Source of the DNA: Zygnema cylindricum
Lineage: Eukaryota > Streptophyta > Zygnematophyceae > Zygnematales > Zygnemataceae
Assembly: GCA_037447655.1 (NCBI GenBank)
Contig: JBBHKE010002416.1
Coordinates: forward strand, 89,389-153,388
Length of the DNA: 64,000 nucleotides
Direction: 5' to 3'
Part shown: in pieces, positions 20,756-31,398 of the stretch
Position numbering within the stretch: position 1 is the first letter of the stretch
Layout: every line of letters starts with the position of its first letter
Made by a program: the position numbers and the translations under genes
The notes under the pieces: generated by a model
Told to the model about the DNA's origin: nothing
The model's database searches: none
What the model saw: the letters and a program-made list of their open reading frames with translations, nothing else

Positions 20756-21908
20756 TCATCTAGCCTCCCTAATGAGGAACAATTCCTGTTCTAGGGCCCT
20801 CTTCCGTTCTTCTTTTAGGGCCTCCCAATCTATGGTGACGGGTCCAACCCCCGCCGTAGCCTGACTGTGTGATCGCAGGATATCAACGAGTTTTTGTGTG
20901 CTGCTCACCACCCCTGAGAGATCCGCAATCCGCAAACCTGGTACCTCGAGATCGGTGGGTCTAGAACGCCACAACCCCTCAGTTGGTCGAACAGCGAGTG
21001 CAGATGGAGACTTTGAGCTTGGAGAGTTGGAGTCGGAAGGGAAAAACGGCTCTGCTTTAGGTCGGGGAGCGAACCTGCCTTTGCGATCTCGATGATCGAA
21101 CCGGTACCCCTTCTTTGGCTCCGGTAACCCTCTCTTGCTGGTCCCTTCCCTGGCGCGTGTCCGATGGATCGCCCCCTCGTGAGACAGCCTGCTGGTTGCG
21201 GTGTCTTGAGATTGGGTGGGCTGGTTGTGGTGTCCTGAGATTGGGTAGGCTGCTTGTACGAAGTTGATGCCCCCCCCGGTTGCTCCTGTACTGAGGTTGA
21301 GGAGCCGCTCTTGGACGAACTGCTAAGTATCTCCACTACGCCTCCCACTGGGCGTACTACTCTGGCTCGGTCTGACCTGGCTACCCGCTGCACCAACTCC
21401 TTCTTAACCTTCAACTCATGGAGATTATGAAGGGCTAAGATTTCTTTGCGACCTGGCCGGTTACGATCGGCCAGGATCTCAGGATCGATGTACATCTTTG
21501 CTATCGGTGCCTTAGATCTGGTATAGCGACCGATCTCGGGAAGGTGACCAGGGACGGCTTCCTTATGGGCCAACCCCTTTCTACAGGCTTTAGGGGATAA
21601 GGGCGACCGTTCCACCTCCTCCGCAGCCAAAGCTCTGGTTCACTCAGACAACGTTGGAAAATTCTCGAGGAAAATACACGTGGAGGTGGAGGAGAGGGTC
21701 GCCTCTCTAGCTGCTTTGGAGGAGTTTTGACTGCAACCTCAGGAGGCATCTCTCCCTTAAGAAACCACTCTGTGTGTAAAGGCGAGTCAAAGGGGGGTGC
21801 TTCCTCGGGCACCTGTGACTCTTCCTCTAGGGCCACTGCTTTCTGCCTCTCCTGCTCTTCCGATCTGACCCCCAAAAGATCCTTTTCTTGAACTTCTCCT
21901 CCTCCCAT
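20756..21908 (-). pseudogene. 5' ORF of gypsy copy 1, unknown function
   Basis: The minus strand reads an acidic start (MGGGEVQEKDLLGVRSEEQE), then basic Arg/Pro-rich stretches. After a frameshift near 21560-21620 come KMYIDPEILADRNRPGRKEI and NLHELKVKKELVQRVARSD, then a Ser-rich tail. A third frame at 20974-20756 ends in a Glu/Arg helix (EALKEERKRALEQELFLI). I recognise no domain. The length and charge pattern suggest a real pre-gag protein, now broken. Alternatives are an N-terminal gag extension or antisense artefact. Confidence 0.4.
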
Positions 21909-23192
21909 AGCTGGCTGTAGAAGAATATCTAAATCCCCTTATAGAAGTACTCTGCCCTGAGCACCTATCCTCTTTAACCTAAAGAGACAGGTTGTTGTTT
22001 CACTACTGTGACGATCTGTTGAAAGTCTAACAAAAATCCTCTCAAAATCCACTATTCTGGTACAAAAGATTCTGGTAATCGACCTCGGAAGAAACCCAAC
22101 CGAAGCCCCAAAAAAGACTACCAAAGAGAGAATCAAGATACTTCCACTCAGAATAATGAAAGGATAGAAATATAAAAATGCTGTCTTAGAATTAACAATA
22201 TCACCTTGCCCTTAGAAAAATAGAGAATAAAGATAGAATATGGAATAATAGCAAGCGAGCTCAACCTACCCCCAAAATGTAACGCAGACAACAAAAGGAG
22301 ACGAAATCTCTCTCTGAAAACCCCGGAACAGGTAAGGCCTCCTTAACTCCTCGGTTTGCGCGACCCGGAACCGGCAAGACCCTTTTGGGTTTCAACAAAC
22401 ACCAGTCCCCAAATCGCCCAAAACAGGAAAGACAGTGCGAACCACCTAACCGGACTACGATTTCCACAAAGGACGGATGAAAACCAAGATGGCAATAGGG
22501 TCACAATCACATACAAAACAAAAGTTCTCCACATGAAAGTTTGCTGGAATTTCTAGGATTATTTTTAGTAGTGAAACAACAACCTGTCTCCTTCGGCCCC
22601 AAGTGCCTTATGCAAGCAAAGTTTGTCCTACCGACAGTACTAAAGTCAAAGCAATACCAGGAGCCAATCACCGGCCAGGAATTGTTATCGTACGGACATA
22701 AGACAAAACAGGTTGTACTACACCCATGGCAAAAAGTTAGGCGACTATCTTCGGCTAGATTAGAAGCCATGTGTTTTCTATGACACAATCCTGAGCAACA
22801 AAGTTCTAAATTTACGTGAAACACCTAACTTTTACTCACATTAATAAATGCTCTACCCGGCAGGTGGACCTGAAATAACGTCCTACTAATAGCCAACAAC
22901 AAAATCTACTAAACTATCCCAAAAGTTACGTGGTGTTCCACAATATAGCCCCCAAAGGGACAGGTGGCAACTTGTCGCATGTAACAAGATGATAATATTT
23001 GGAACGGAATAACTCCGTTGTCTGGCCTCCGTTAGGCGCGAAATAGAGTGCGTTCCGCTCACATAAGAAAATAGAAGAATCTGGCCCGGCCGAGTGCGCT
23101 CGTTTCCCCGTACTTGAATTGCCGTACAGAGGAAGAAGGCCCAAAAATCCTTGGTAAAATAAAAGGTTGCCTGTGAAGCACACGAGCTTGAC
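21909..23192 (-). repeat. Probable gypsy LTR/leader between copies 1 and 2
   Basis: On the minus strand the region starts with TGTCAAGCTCG at 23192, right after the tail of copy 2, and runs toward the 5' ORF of copy 1. It would be both the 3' LTR of copy 2 and the 5' LTR of copy 1, the same LTR-sharing layout as the copia array. It contains a 24-bp inverted repeat (21984-22007 and 22567-22590). The inner LTR end was not found. Confidence 0.45.
21984..22590. repeat. 24-bp perfect inverted repeat, arms 559 bp apart
   Basis: The arm GAGACAGGTTGTTGTTTC plus six more bases at 21984-22007 recurs as its exact reverse complement at 22567-22590. The role is unknown. Confidence 0.8.
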
Positions 23193-23497
23193 AGCTGTCG
23201 AGCGTGCCGGAAAACATTAGAGGTGGGCCCACTGCCCAGGTAATTGGCATTGAAGTTCGCGTCAACCTCCCCGAGAATCTTCACAACAATGCATGCACTG
23301 CACCCGCCTTGTTCGAGTGCGCATTGCAAAGGAGGGGATGAGTGCTTGGGAAGGGCGAAAATATATCCCCTCCCCCTTCTCCTTCCCCCCGTGGCCGGGG
23401 GAAAGGATGAAATCTTTAGAGGTGGAGCCGTGTCCTTGATTTCCCCCCCTGTTAGTGAACAGTGACTAAGACTTTTGAATGTTTACCCTCCGAATTC

Positions 23498-23641
23498 GCA
23501 GTTCTCGCAGAACCAGAGTGCTAAGGGTTTAGGACGTGGGTCCTAAGAGGAGGGGAGACAAGACTGATGCCAACATTGGTCGCATGAATCACTGACTTGT
23601 ACAAAATTTTGGGAGGAAGACGAGAGGCAGTCACAGGAACA
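23498..23641 (-). pseudogene. Frameshifted PHD finger, gypsy copy 2
   Basis: In the frame shifted from integrase the minus strand reads a first Cys cluster (CSCDC), then SCDQCWHQSCL and a final WFCENCEFGG before a stop. The His and the HQSC, FCENC pairs are intact, but the third Cys position of copy 1 (CDRC) reads SDSC. Together with copy 1 this supports a PHD finger fused to integrase in the ancestral element. Confidence 0.6.
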
Positions 23642-24830
23642 CAAAGGGGGATCAGCAAAATAGGTAAGGTGGAAAGTAGGCTTGTCTTCCAATCCCCGGA
23701 TGTGAAAGGGAGCCACATTGATCTGATTTTCCTTGATCCTCCACCCATCCTTCCCTCCAGTGTTGATTTACCGTTATTGGAAACTTCCACTACTTTCAAG
23801 ATCACCCTTCTTGCTGAAATGTCCAGAGTGTCCCTTTTGTGTTGCATCCGGTACACGAAATCCCTGAAAGAAATCGCTGTTGCCGTGGAACAAAATTCCT
23901 GCCCTGGCGTTGCGAATACCAGATGTTGATCTCGGTGCAGGGCTGCTTGTAAATTTCCCATGGCCAGAGGGATTTGCCGGTGAAACACCTTGGCCCTCTC
24001 GGCAATCAGTTTTTCGATCGTTCCTTTATTGTCCATTTCCGGAAAGACCACTGCTAGGGCGGAGGCTGCGCCGGGTAGGATAGGGTGTCTTCCAAACAAA
24101 ATGAATTGCCGGCTGAAACTGTAACCCATGGCAATCCAAGGCACTTTTCTATCCCATTCTCCAAAATCCTCTTCCAAATCATATTTGCTTAGTGACCGCT
24201 TCACTGTCTATACGCACCTTTCGACCAAATCGTCGGCCTGTGGGTGGTCTCGGCTGGTCAGCCGATGGTCGATGAGATACAATTCCAACAAGTTGGAGAA
24301 CTCTCCCGCAAATTTGGAGCCTTGGTCGGTCAAAAAATTTGCAGGGGCCCCAAATTGGGACAACACTCTCTGCAAGAATGCGTCCTCAATCGCCATAGAC
24401 TTCTTCCGGGGTGAGACCACCAATTCGATCAACTTGGAAAAGTGTTCTATCATTGCCATGACAAAGCGGTTCCCTCGTCTGCTTGTTGGGAGAGGGCCTA
24501 GCAGATCCAGAGACCACCGATAAAATATTCCCCGGATTGGAAGTGAATGAAGCTGGGCACCTCCCTTTTTGTCGAAGGCTGCTTTGACTCGGTCACAAGA
24601 GGAACACGTCTGCACAATCCGGTTGATTTGGGTCCGCAACTCGTGCCACCAATACAATTCGGTGACCAAGGAGGTAGTCCGTTTCTGCCCAAATTGGCCA
24701 CATTGCTTGTGAGGACGAAAAATCACAGTCTCCTTGTCAGCCGCGGAAGGAACCACTTTCCTCGTCCCATTTGCCCACTTGCGGATTAAAATTCCCCTTT
24801 CCTATTCATATGCCGTAATTGAAGTCAGAA
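23642..24830 (-). pseudogene. Gypsy integrase, copy 2
   Basis: The H2C2 start (HKQCGQFG ... TCSSCD) is intact. The catalytic core has SLDLLGPLPTSRRGNRF, TDQGSKFAGEF and HPQADDLVERCV, with D, D and E present. A TAG near 24205 (CAG in copy 1) splits the core from a 227-codon C-terminal frame (23521-24204; ILFGRHPILPG, FHRQIPLAMGNLQAALHRD). This is a better preserved core than copy 1. Confidence 0.8.
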
Positions 24831-25858
24831 CCCGAGATAACTGCACTCTAGACAAATGGGGAAGAGGGGAACCTTGTTGGATAGATAAAACTACATCAGG
24901 GTCATTCCAAATGTCTTTTCCCTCAGCTCTTATTGGCGCTTGCCCCTCCACGTTTGCAAAGAAAGTCGACAGTTCCCCCCCAGATTGAGGAAGCCAAATA
25001 AAGGCAGAGTAAGCTCGAATGAGTCCCAAACTGATTTGAGGATCCTCATCGTGGCGGATCCCGGTGGAATCTCTAGTGAAAGGGTCAAGATTTCTGCTAA
25101 GTCCGTCGGTATTCCCATGAATCTCTCCGTCCCAGTGGATTATGTCGAAGTCATATTTCTGCAGTATTAACACCTTCCTGGCGAGCTTGCCAGTTAGCTT
25201 GCTGTTCTCCATAATCCACTCGAGGGGTTGGTGATCTATAATCAGAGTGGAATGGACTCCGTATAGGTATGGTCTGAAGTGTTGGATGGCCAATATCGCC
25301 TCCAGTAATTCCCCGTGATAGCTGCTGTAATTCCCCTCCGCTCGGTTATTACTCCTACTGGCGTAAGCTACCACATATTTGGCCCCAACATCATCCACTT
25401 GGGCTAAAACAGCTCCCAATCCAAACCGGCTCTAATGAATATAAAGGAGGAATAGTCTTTGGTGATCAGGCACTGGGAGCACTAGGTGTTGCTTTGCGGA
25501 ATCCTTGAGGAACAGGAAGGCAATCTGTTGCTCGTTCGTCCACTACCACTCCGGGTCTATTTGCACAACTGGTTAAGAGGCTGAGCGTGGCTGCTAAATT
25601 CAGGGATGAATCTCCGATAATAGTTAGCCAGGCCTAAAAATGTGCGGAGTGCAGAGACGTCCTAAAGAGGGGGAAGGGCATCAAGGGCTGCAACCTTGAC
25701 CATGTGAAGACCCATTGTCCTGGGGGGAACTTTGTGCCCCAGGGAAATATTTTCTGCACCCCAAAAAATCCCTTACCCGGATGACATTTGAAGCCCGCAG
25801 CTTGGAGAGCCCGGAGTACAATCTGTATGTGCTCCAAGTGTTCCTCGAAGGTCTTCGA
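24831..25858 (-). pseudogene. Gypsy RNase H and RT tail, copy 2
   Basis: A long frame (to 25419) holds GAVLAQVDDVGAKYVVAYAS, GNYSSYHGELLEAILAIQH and IIHWDGEIHGNTDGLSR, all typical of gypsy RNase H. Upstream, broken frames contain the RT end (TFEEHLEHIQIVLRALQAAG). The sequence stops at the junction with the copia LTR. Confidence 0.75.
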
Positions 25859-26598
25859 TAAAATACTATCTACTGAAATACGGCACCAATCATAATAGTG
25901 TATCGTACATAAGGTACAAGTGCCGATGTACTTTATGTACGGATATTGTACGACATGGCCAACAAGTCGACACATGCCATTTTTGGATTCGTTCTTGGAA
26001 TCCCAGGAGATGTCGCAATCCAATGTGATTTTGCCACTTGGCAATTGACGTGACGTCAACCGCAAACCGCCGAAAACCTATTCCACGATCTCGGCATGCT
26101 TCGTGGCCGTCCGAATAAGCCGGATTACAATCGTGACCGTCATAAATACTTCCGCAGTATTTGTTTCGCTTTCTAAACAAAATACGCAGTATTTGTTTCG
26201 GATGTTTCGTACGCCGTACTTTACAAACTGTGTCTATGTTTAAAGATCCGTTAAATGAAATAGACTACGTGTTAACATTTAAATACCTATCAAACTATAT
26301 ATCTCCAAGCATGATGGCAGACTTAATGGCTAAGGCTACAGGCTAAGTTGACGGGCGGTAGGTACCAGGGTCAAATCCTGTATACGTCAAGTTCTATTTT
26401 GGTAAATCTACCAAAATCTACAACCCGTAACTCTATCTCTAATCAGTATAGGCAGCCATGGCTCTAGCTCCCTCTTCAACCTTCAGTGACTACGACAAGT
26501 GTGGGAGCTGAAGAGAGAAGTTAGAGGCAGACCGCCTCGGCTTCTTTTCTGCATTTTGCAAAACCTAGAAAATACTAAAATAACCTTTTATTTCTACA
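25859..26598 (-). repeat. Inverted 5' portion of a copia LTR
   Basis: It aligns with about 1890-2648 in the same orientation as that LTR. It starts mid-LTR (ACTATCTACTGAA) and ends at CTACA (TGTAG as the LTR start on the minus strand). It includes GTAC palindromes and a tRNA-like B-box relic near 26370. Confidence 0.75.
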
Positions 26599-27162
26599 TG
26601 GATGTGATATTTGTCACCTGTATGGTCTTGTCGTATAGTTGGCGTACAGAAAGTACTCCGGCTCCTGTACTTTTATATACGCTACAATCATGTGATTGGC
26701 GCCGTACTTCAATAGAAGGGGTTTAGAGAGGGAATAGAACTTAGAATATTTTTGGTAGGTAGCTGACTCTTTCAGAGAGCACCTTGTATAAATGGCAAAC
26801 TTTGGCCAGCCATAACAATCAACCCAGTTAACCATTTTCAGTGATTCTTTTTGCTGCGGACTCATGGGAGTCTAGGCTACATAGGGGTGTAGTCGGTCAA
26901 AGTCTTTGCCTGCCTGGGTAGCTGAATTTCTTAGGGAAAGTCGAAGTGGGTGAATGTGTCCAAATCTCATATTCTAACTTTACATTCAGTGGTGGAATTG
27001 AGCACACAGAAAGTGTTATTTCACAAGGATGAAGCTATATTGGGGTTATGTTTGTGAAGGGGTCAGTCATTTGGGTTTATATCAAGTTGGAGTTGGCACT
27101 ATCTAGATTATCTTCCTTTGGACCTGCGAATTCTGTGTGGCAATGGAGCCCATAAAATATCA
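26599..27162 (+). repeat. Copia C 5' LTR, 3' portion
   Basis: It is collinear with about 29667-30230 of the 3' LTR and ends AAATATCA before the primer site. The U3 start is missing, replaced by the inverted piece. TATA-like CTTGTATAAATGG lies near 26790. Confidence 0.75.
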
Positions 27163-28231
27163 GGTTATGGGCCCACCATCTAGGGTTCCTATGTTCGATG
27201 GAACAGACTTCACTTATTGGGAGTTTACAATGGAGGGATTGCTTTTCGAGAAGCACTTATGGGGAATTGTTTCGGGACAAGTGAGGTGTCCTCCATCGGG
27301 CTATGGAGGTGCTCACTATGGAGAATCATCTGAGGCTGCCCAGAAAACCAACCGGAGTTCAGATGCAAAGGAAGGTGAAGAGAAAATCATTTCCGTGGAA
27401 AAGGAAATAGGGGAGAAGGATAAAATGACACCTATGGTGAGGGGAGCTAGGCTCTGGGCTACGGTTCCACTTTTGGGGGCTATAACTGAACCAAAAACTG
27501 AAGAAAATGGTAAGAAAATTTGGGAATATAAAAACATTATAGCAAAATATCTCATGCTTAGATATGTGTCTAAGTCCATAGCTATCACTCTTTTAAGTCT
27601 AATCAAGTCATCCGAAATATGAGAAACACTAATTCAGATTTATAAAAGTGAGACTATACAGAGGAAGCAATTAGTAAAACAAGAAATAGAGGCTTATGTT
27701 TATAAAGGCGATAGCATGATAGAGTTTTGCAATGATATTGTTGCGTTATATGTTGAGCTTCCTAGTGCGGGATATGTAGAATTTGAGGAGAGAAAGATTA
27801 ATACACTAATCATGAAACTCCCAGATGAGTACGAAGACACCATTTACCGTATGCAGGGAATGGATGGTTCCTTGTGGACTTGGAGCATCACTATGATGAT
27901 AATACTTGTGAGGGAAAGCACCTTGGAGCTTCGTAGGGGAAGTGAGATGGTGACTGCATTAACAACTGGCGGTGACTGGCGGAAACGTGATGAGAGGAAC
28001 GACGGTGATGAGCGGAAGCGTGATGAGAGGAAGAAAGACAAAGGTAAACCTTATCGGAACTTTGGTGGAAAGAGAGGGAGAAGAAAAGAAAGGGGAGCTT
28101 TAGAAAAACGGGTTTGCTTCTTTTGTAGAAAACTAGGTCACCAAATGGAGGAGTGTCCTCGTTTGGAAGAACTTAGAAGTTGGAGTGTGAATGAGGAGGA
28201 AGAAGGGGAAGAGGAGAAAAAGGATAAATAA
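27143..28231 (+). pseudogene. Copia gag, copia C
   Basis: Starting at the ATG 27143-27145 (20 nt inside the LTR), the frame reads MEPIKYQVMGPPSRVPMF, then the same gag as copies A and B. The CCHC-like motif CFFCRKLGHQMEEC is followed by an acidic tail. A TGA at 27620-27622 replaces the Trp of SELWEA, and a TAA at 28229-28231 separates gag from the scraps that follow in the same frame. Confidence 0.8.
27163..27178 (+). other. Primer binding site, half initiator tRNA-Met type (copia C)
   Basis: GGTTATGGGCCCACCA directly follows the LTR CA. It is the same 16-nt site as copies A and B, located inside the gag frame. Confidence 0.75.
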
Positions 28232-28234
28232 ATA

Positions 28235-29020
28235 TTGGAGCTTCTTCACATCGGTAGAATGGAGAAGAGAGAAACGTACACTGAAATTCCACGAAGGCAA
28301 CAATGTGCTTTTGGAGGTATAAGGGAAGTAAAGAGAGGGGAGGCACTTGAGGATATCAAGGAGTGTAGAGTGGATGACTTAGAAATGCCAAACTCAGATC
28401 TAGGATCCATAAGTGAAAATGGGAAAGGTAAAATTAATGAGGATAATTTTATAGATAATTGGGAAACAGAAAACTGGTCGGATAGGGAGACTTCAATAGA
28501 TTCCGAAGAAAGGGGAGAAGTGAAACTCAAAGGGGTTTTAAAAGATAGGGGAGAAGAGGAATATTTAATGAAAGATTTAGGGGAGGATAAATACTTATTG
28601 GGAATAAATTTAGAAAGAGAGAGTGGAAAGAAATCCATGGGAGAGAGTGAGGAAAGTTCAATTTTTGCGTGTAATGGGTTTGACATCACTGTAGGGAGTG
28701 ATGGCGTTTATGAAGGTGTGCATGTAAAAAGGTTAGCACCTAGGCATGTGTTGCAAATTGGAGATGGGGCTAGCTGTTTGAATTGCAAGAGGGAAATCAG
28801 ATTTAGTGTGGATGGAAAAGAGATAAGATGGATAAAATCTTTGCTCGGATTTATGAAAGGTGGGATGCTAAATAAAATGTGTGATGCAATTATTTCGGTT
28901 CATCTAATGCACTGTTTCAAGTACGAGAGTATTTTTTTAAAGTTTTATGAAAAGAAAAGGAAAAGAAATAAAAAGAGAAAGAGGGAAAGAGGGAAAGAGA
29001 GTGTGTGTTTATTTGTGTGA
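28235..29020 (+). pseudogene. RT/RNase H remnant of copia C in frame with gag
   Basis: The 261-codon frame contains YLMKDLGEDKYLLGINLERE, related to the RT end of copia D (DMKDLGEAKYILMIQMER). After a spacer it has LAPRHVLQIGDGASCLNC, related to RNase H (TSGYVLYVGEGACCWS). Acidic repetitive sequence lies before it. It is highly charged and lacks catalytic residues. Its open frame in three copies suggests either a common origin or retained use as a Gag extension. Confidence 0.65.
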
Positions 29021-29050
29021 GGGAGTCGAAAGGAAAATAGACTAGAAAAT

Positions 29051-29058
29051 CAGGGGAG
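29051..29058 (+). other. Polypurine tract of copia C
   Basis: CAGGGGAG lies directly before TGTTGATATTT of the 3' LTR. It corresponds to GGGGAG before the LTRs at 2648, 33603 and 59234, where plus-strand DNA synthesis would start. Confidence 0.7.
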
Positions 29059-30230
29059 TGTTGATATTTGAGTATTTTCTAGGTCTGTATTATAATAAGA
29101 AAAAGGTAGAGGCGGTCTACCTCTAACTCCTTTCACTAAGCCCCCACACTTGTTGTAGTCACTAAAGGCTGGGTAGGGTGATAGAGCCATGGCTGCCTAA
29201 AGCTTTGTAGCAGACAGGTAGCAGAAAATAGATGGGTTTACCAAAACTATTGACGGACCCAGGAATTCATCCTAGTACCTGGCGTCCGTCAACATAGCTG
29301 TTAGCTTTGTCCATTTAGTATAGGACTAGTGCTAGGACATATGTGGTTTGATAATTATATAAATGTGTACGCGTAGACGAATTCATTTAATCGCGCCAAT
29401 AAATTCTTAGCACATAGATACAATTAAGAGTCGTACGGTTTACGGTACTTCACGAAACTAATACCGCGCATTTGTTTCGACGGCGAAACAAATACCGCGC
29501 ACATGTTTTCGACAGGAAGAATTGAATGCTGGATTTAATCGACGGCTGTGGTACGAGCCGAGATACCGGAATGGCCGCCTTGGGGTTTTTTGACGCCGCC
29601 ACTCCGGATGACACGTGGAAATGCGCTGGAGGATTGCGGAATCTCCGAAGGGCAAGATAACAAATTTGGATGCGATATTTGTCACGTGTATGGTCTTGTC
29701 ATACAGTTGCCGTACAAAAAGTACTCCGGCGCCTGTACATTTATATACGGTACAGTCCTGTGATTGGCGCCGTACTTCAGTAGAAGGGGTTTAAAGAGGG
29801 ATTAGAACTTAGAATATTTCTGGTAGGTAGCTGACTCTCCCAGAGAGCACCTTGTATAAATGGTAATCTTTGGCCAGCCATAACAATCAACTCAGTTGAC
29901 CATTTTCAATGACTCTTTTTGCTGCGGACTCAGAGGAGTCCACGCTACACAAGGGTATAGTTGGTGAAAGTCTTTGCCTGCCTGGGTGGCTACATTTGTT
30001 AGGGAAAGTCATAGTGGGTGAATATGTCCAAATCTCATATTCTAACTTTGCATTCTGTGGTGGAACTGAGCACACAGAAAGTGTTATTTCACAAGGGTGA
30101 AGCTATATTGGGGTTCTGATTGTGAAGGGGTCAGTCATTTAGGTTTATATCAAGTTGGAGTCGGCACTATCTAGATTAGCTTCCTTTAGACCTACGAATT
30201 TTGTGTGGTAATGGAGCCCATAAAATTTCA
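29059..30230 (+). repeat. Copia C 3' LTR, complete
   Basis: The LTR is 1172 bp, TGTTGATAT...AAATTTCA. It contains GTAC palindromes (29433-29470 and 29700-29780), a TATA-like CTTGTATAAATGG near 29850 and the gag ATG at 30211-30213, 20 nt before its end. It is followed immediately by gypsy RNase H sequence on the minus strand. Confidence 0.85.
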
Positions 30231-31129
30231 GTTGGTGATCCGTAATCAAAGTGAAATGGACACCGTATAGGTATTGTTCGAAGTGTTGGATGGCCCATAC
30301 CGCCGCTAGTAATTCCCCGTGATAGCTGCTGTAATTACCCTCCGCTTGGTTATTACTCCTACTGGCGTAAGCTACCACATATTCGGCCCCAACATCATCC
30401 AGTTGGGCTAAAACAGCTCCCAATCCAAACCGGCTCCAACTAGTTTTACGAAGGAATGGTCTTTGGTGATCAGGCATTCGGAGCAGTGGTGTTGCTTTAG
30501 GGAATCCTTCAGGAATTGGAAGGCAATCTGTTGCTCATTCGTCCACTACCACTCTTGGTCCTTCCGCAGCAACTCGTTCAAAGGCTGAGCGTGGCTACTA
30601 AATTCAGGGATGAATCTCCGATAATAGTTAGCCAGGCCTAAAAATGTGCGGAGTGCAGAGACGTCGTGAGGAGGGGGAAGGGCATCAAGGGTTGCAACCT
30701 TGACCATATGGGGACCCACTGTTCCAGGGGTAACTTCGTGTCCCACGTAAATAATTTTTCTGCACACCAAAAATTCCTTTACCCGGGTGACATTTCAAGC
30801 CCACTGCTTAGAGAGCCCAGAGAAGAGTCTATATGTGCTCCTAGTGTTCCTCGAAGGTCTTCGAGAAGATAATAACATAGTTGATGTAGCACCGTGCACA
30901 ATCAATCCCCTGGAGCGCCTCGTCCATGGCACGTTGGAATTTGGCTGGCGCATTTTTCAGCCCGAATGGCATGTAGAGTCATTCATACAACCTGGACCCT
31001 GCCCAAAAAGTTGTCCTTTCGCAGTGCTTTAGCTCCATCGCAATCTGATGGAACCCATTTTTCATGTCAAAGGTGGAGTAAATGGTGGCCCCGACCAGCA
31101 CGTCAAAAATCTCTTCCGGGGTAGGCATT
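30231..31129 (-). pseudogene. Gypsy RT and RNase H fragment, copy 3
   Basis: Motifs are PTPEEIFDVLVGATIYST, FDMKNGFHQIAM, CYINYVII at the catalytic box (Asn in place of the first Asp, and the second Asp changed to Tyr), FLGLANYYRRFIPEF and YASRSNNQAEGNYSSYHG. Frameshifts and stops (near 30979 and 30540) inactivate it. Confidence 0.75.
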
Positions 31130-31323
31130 GTATATCCAGCTTTCAAGACAGCTTCTAGGTCTGAGCTAATTCCAAAAAATAGAGATAATATCCGGAGTCC
31201 TGAATCGGGGATTGATAATGACACCACCTGTCGATTGAATATTTGATTGTCGGGCGAAACTTCCGAAGATTTTGACCGAGGTTCTTTTTCCTTGGCAAAA
31301 ACAGCTGTCAAGGATTTGTCCAC
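31130..31323 (-). pseudogene. Methyltransferase stub fused in frame to RT, copy 3
   Basis: The frame reads TAVFAKEKEPRSKSSEVS, then motif I (ILSLFFGISSDLEAVLKAG), and passes directly into RT (MPTPEEIFD). Relative to copy 1 about 1.6 kb, from just after motif I to the RT palm, is missing without loss of frame. Motif I is the same as in copy 1. Confidence 0.75.
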
Positions 31324-31398
31324 TTCCCGCCGAAGTGTGGTTATCTGTAATAATCTAATCTAGTATCCCTCTTCCCACCGCTTAGAAATAGGGAATTG

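Larger units (their letters stand above)
11999..23192 (-). mobile_element. Ty3/gypsy copy 1 encoding a DNA methyltransferase and PHD finger
   Basis: In element order (minus strand) I see 5' ORFs (21908-19666), capsid (19622-19020), two CCHC knuckles (19019-18306), a charged linker, retropepsin (about 17370-16850), a DNMT3-like methyltransferase (16666-15713), RT (15712-14420), RNase H, integrase and a PHD finger (12464-12321), then a G-rich tract. Capsid to linker share one reading frame. Protease, methyltransferase and RT share another, shifted by a 51-bp insertion at 17372-17422. Many stops make the copy dead. The 5' LTR boundary is not resolved. Confidence 0.85.
23193..25858 (-). mobile_element. 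Ty3/gypsy copy 2, 3' part only
   Basis: This copy is collinear with the 3' third of copy 1: tail, PHD, integrase, RNase H and the end of RT. It breaks off at 25858 within RT (after TTCGA of the FSKTFEEH region), joined to an inverted copia LTR. Copy 3 begins at 30231 at a point already passed here in RNase H. The two flanks overlap by some 600 bp and are not halves of one interrupted element. Confidence 0.8.
25859..30230 (+). mobile_element. Rearranged non-autonomous copia C
   Basis: An inverted LTR piece (25859-26598, minus orientation) meets a plus-oriented LTR piece (26599-27162). These are followed by gag, RT/RNase H scraps, a polypurine tract and a complete 3' LTR (29059-30230). The internal region shows the same architecture as copies A and B, with gag joined to RT and RNase H scraps and no protease, integrase or RT core. 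The 3' LTR is followed at 30231 by gypsy copy 3. Confidence 0.8.

Noticed and set aside
22141-22906. Short ORFs on both strands in the gypsy LTR/leader region
   Set aside because: Mutually overlapping, no domain, no conservation visible elsewhere in the window.
25859-30230. Copia C as a clean nested insertion into a single gypsy element
   Set aside because: The gypsy sequence to the left already covers RNase H and part of RT that reappear to the right, so the flanks belong to different copies or a rearrangement.
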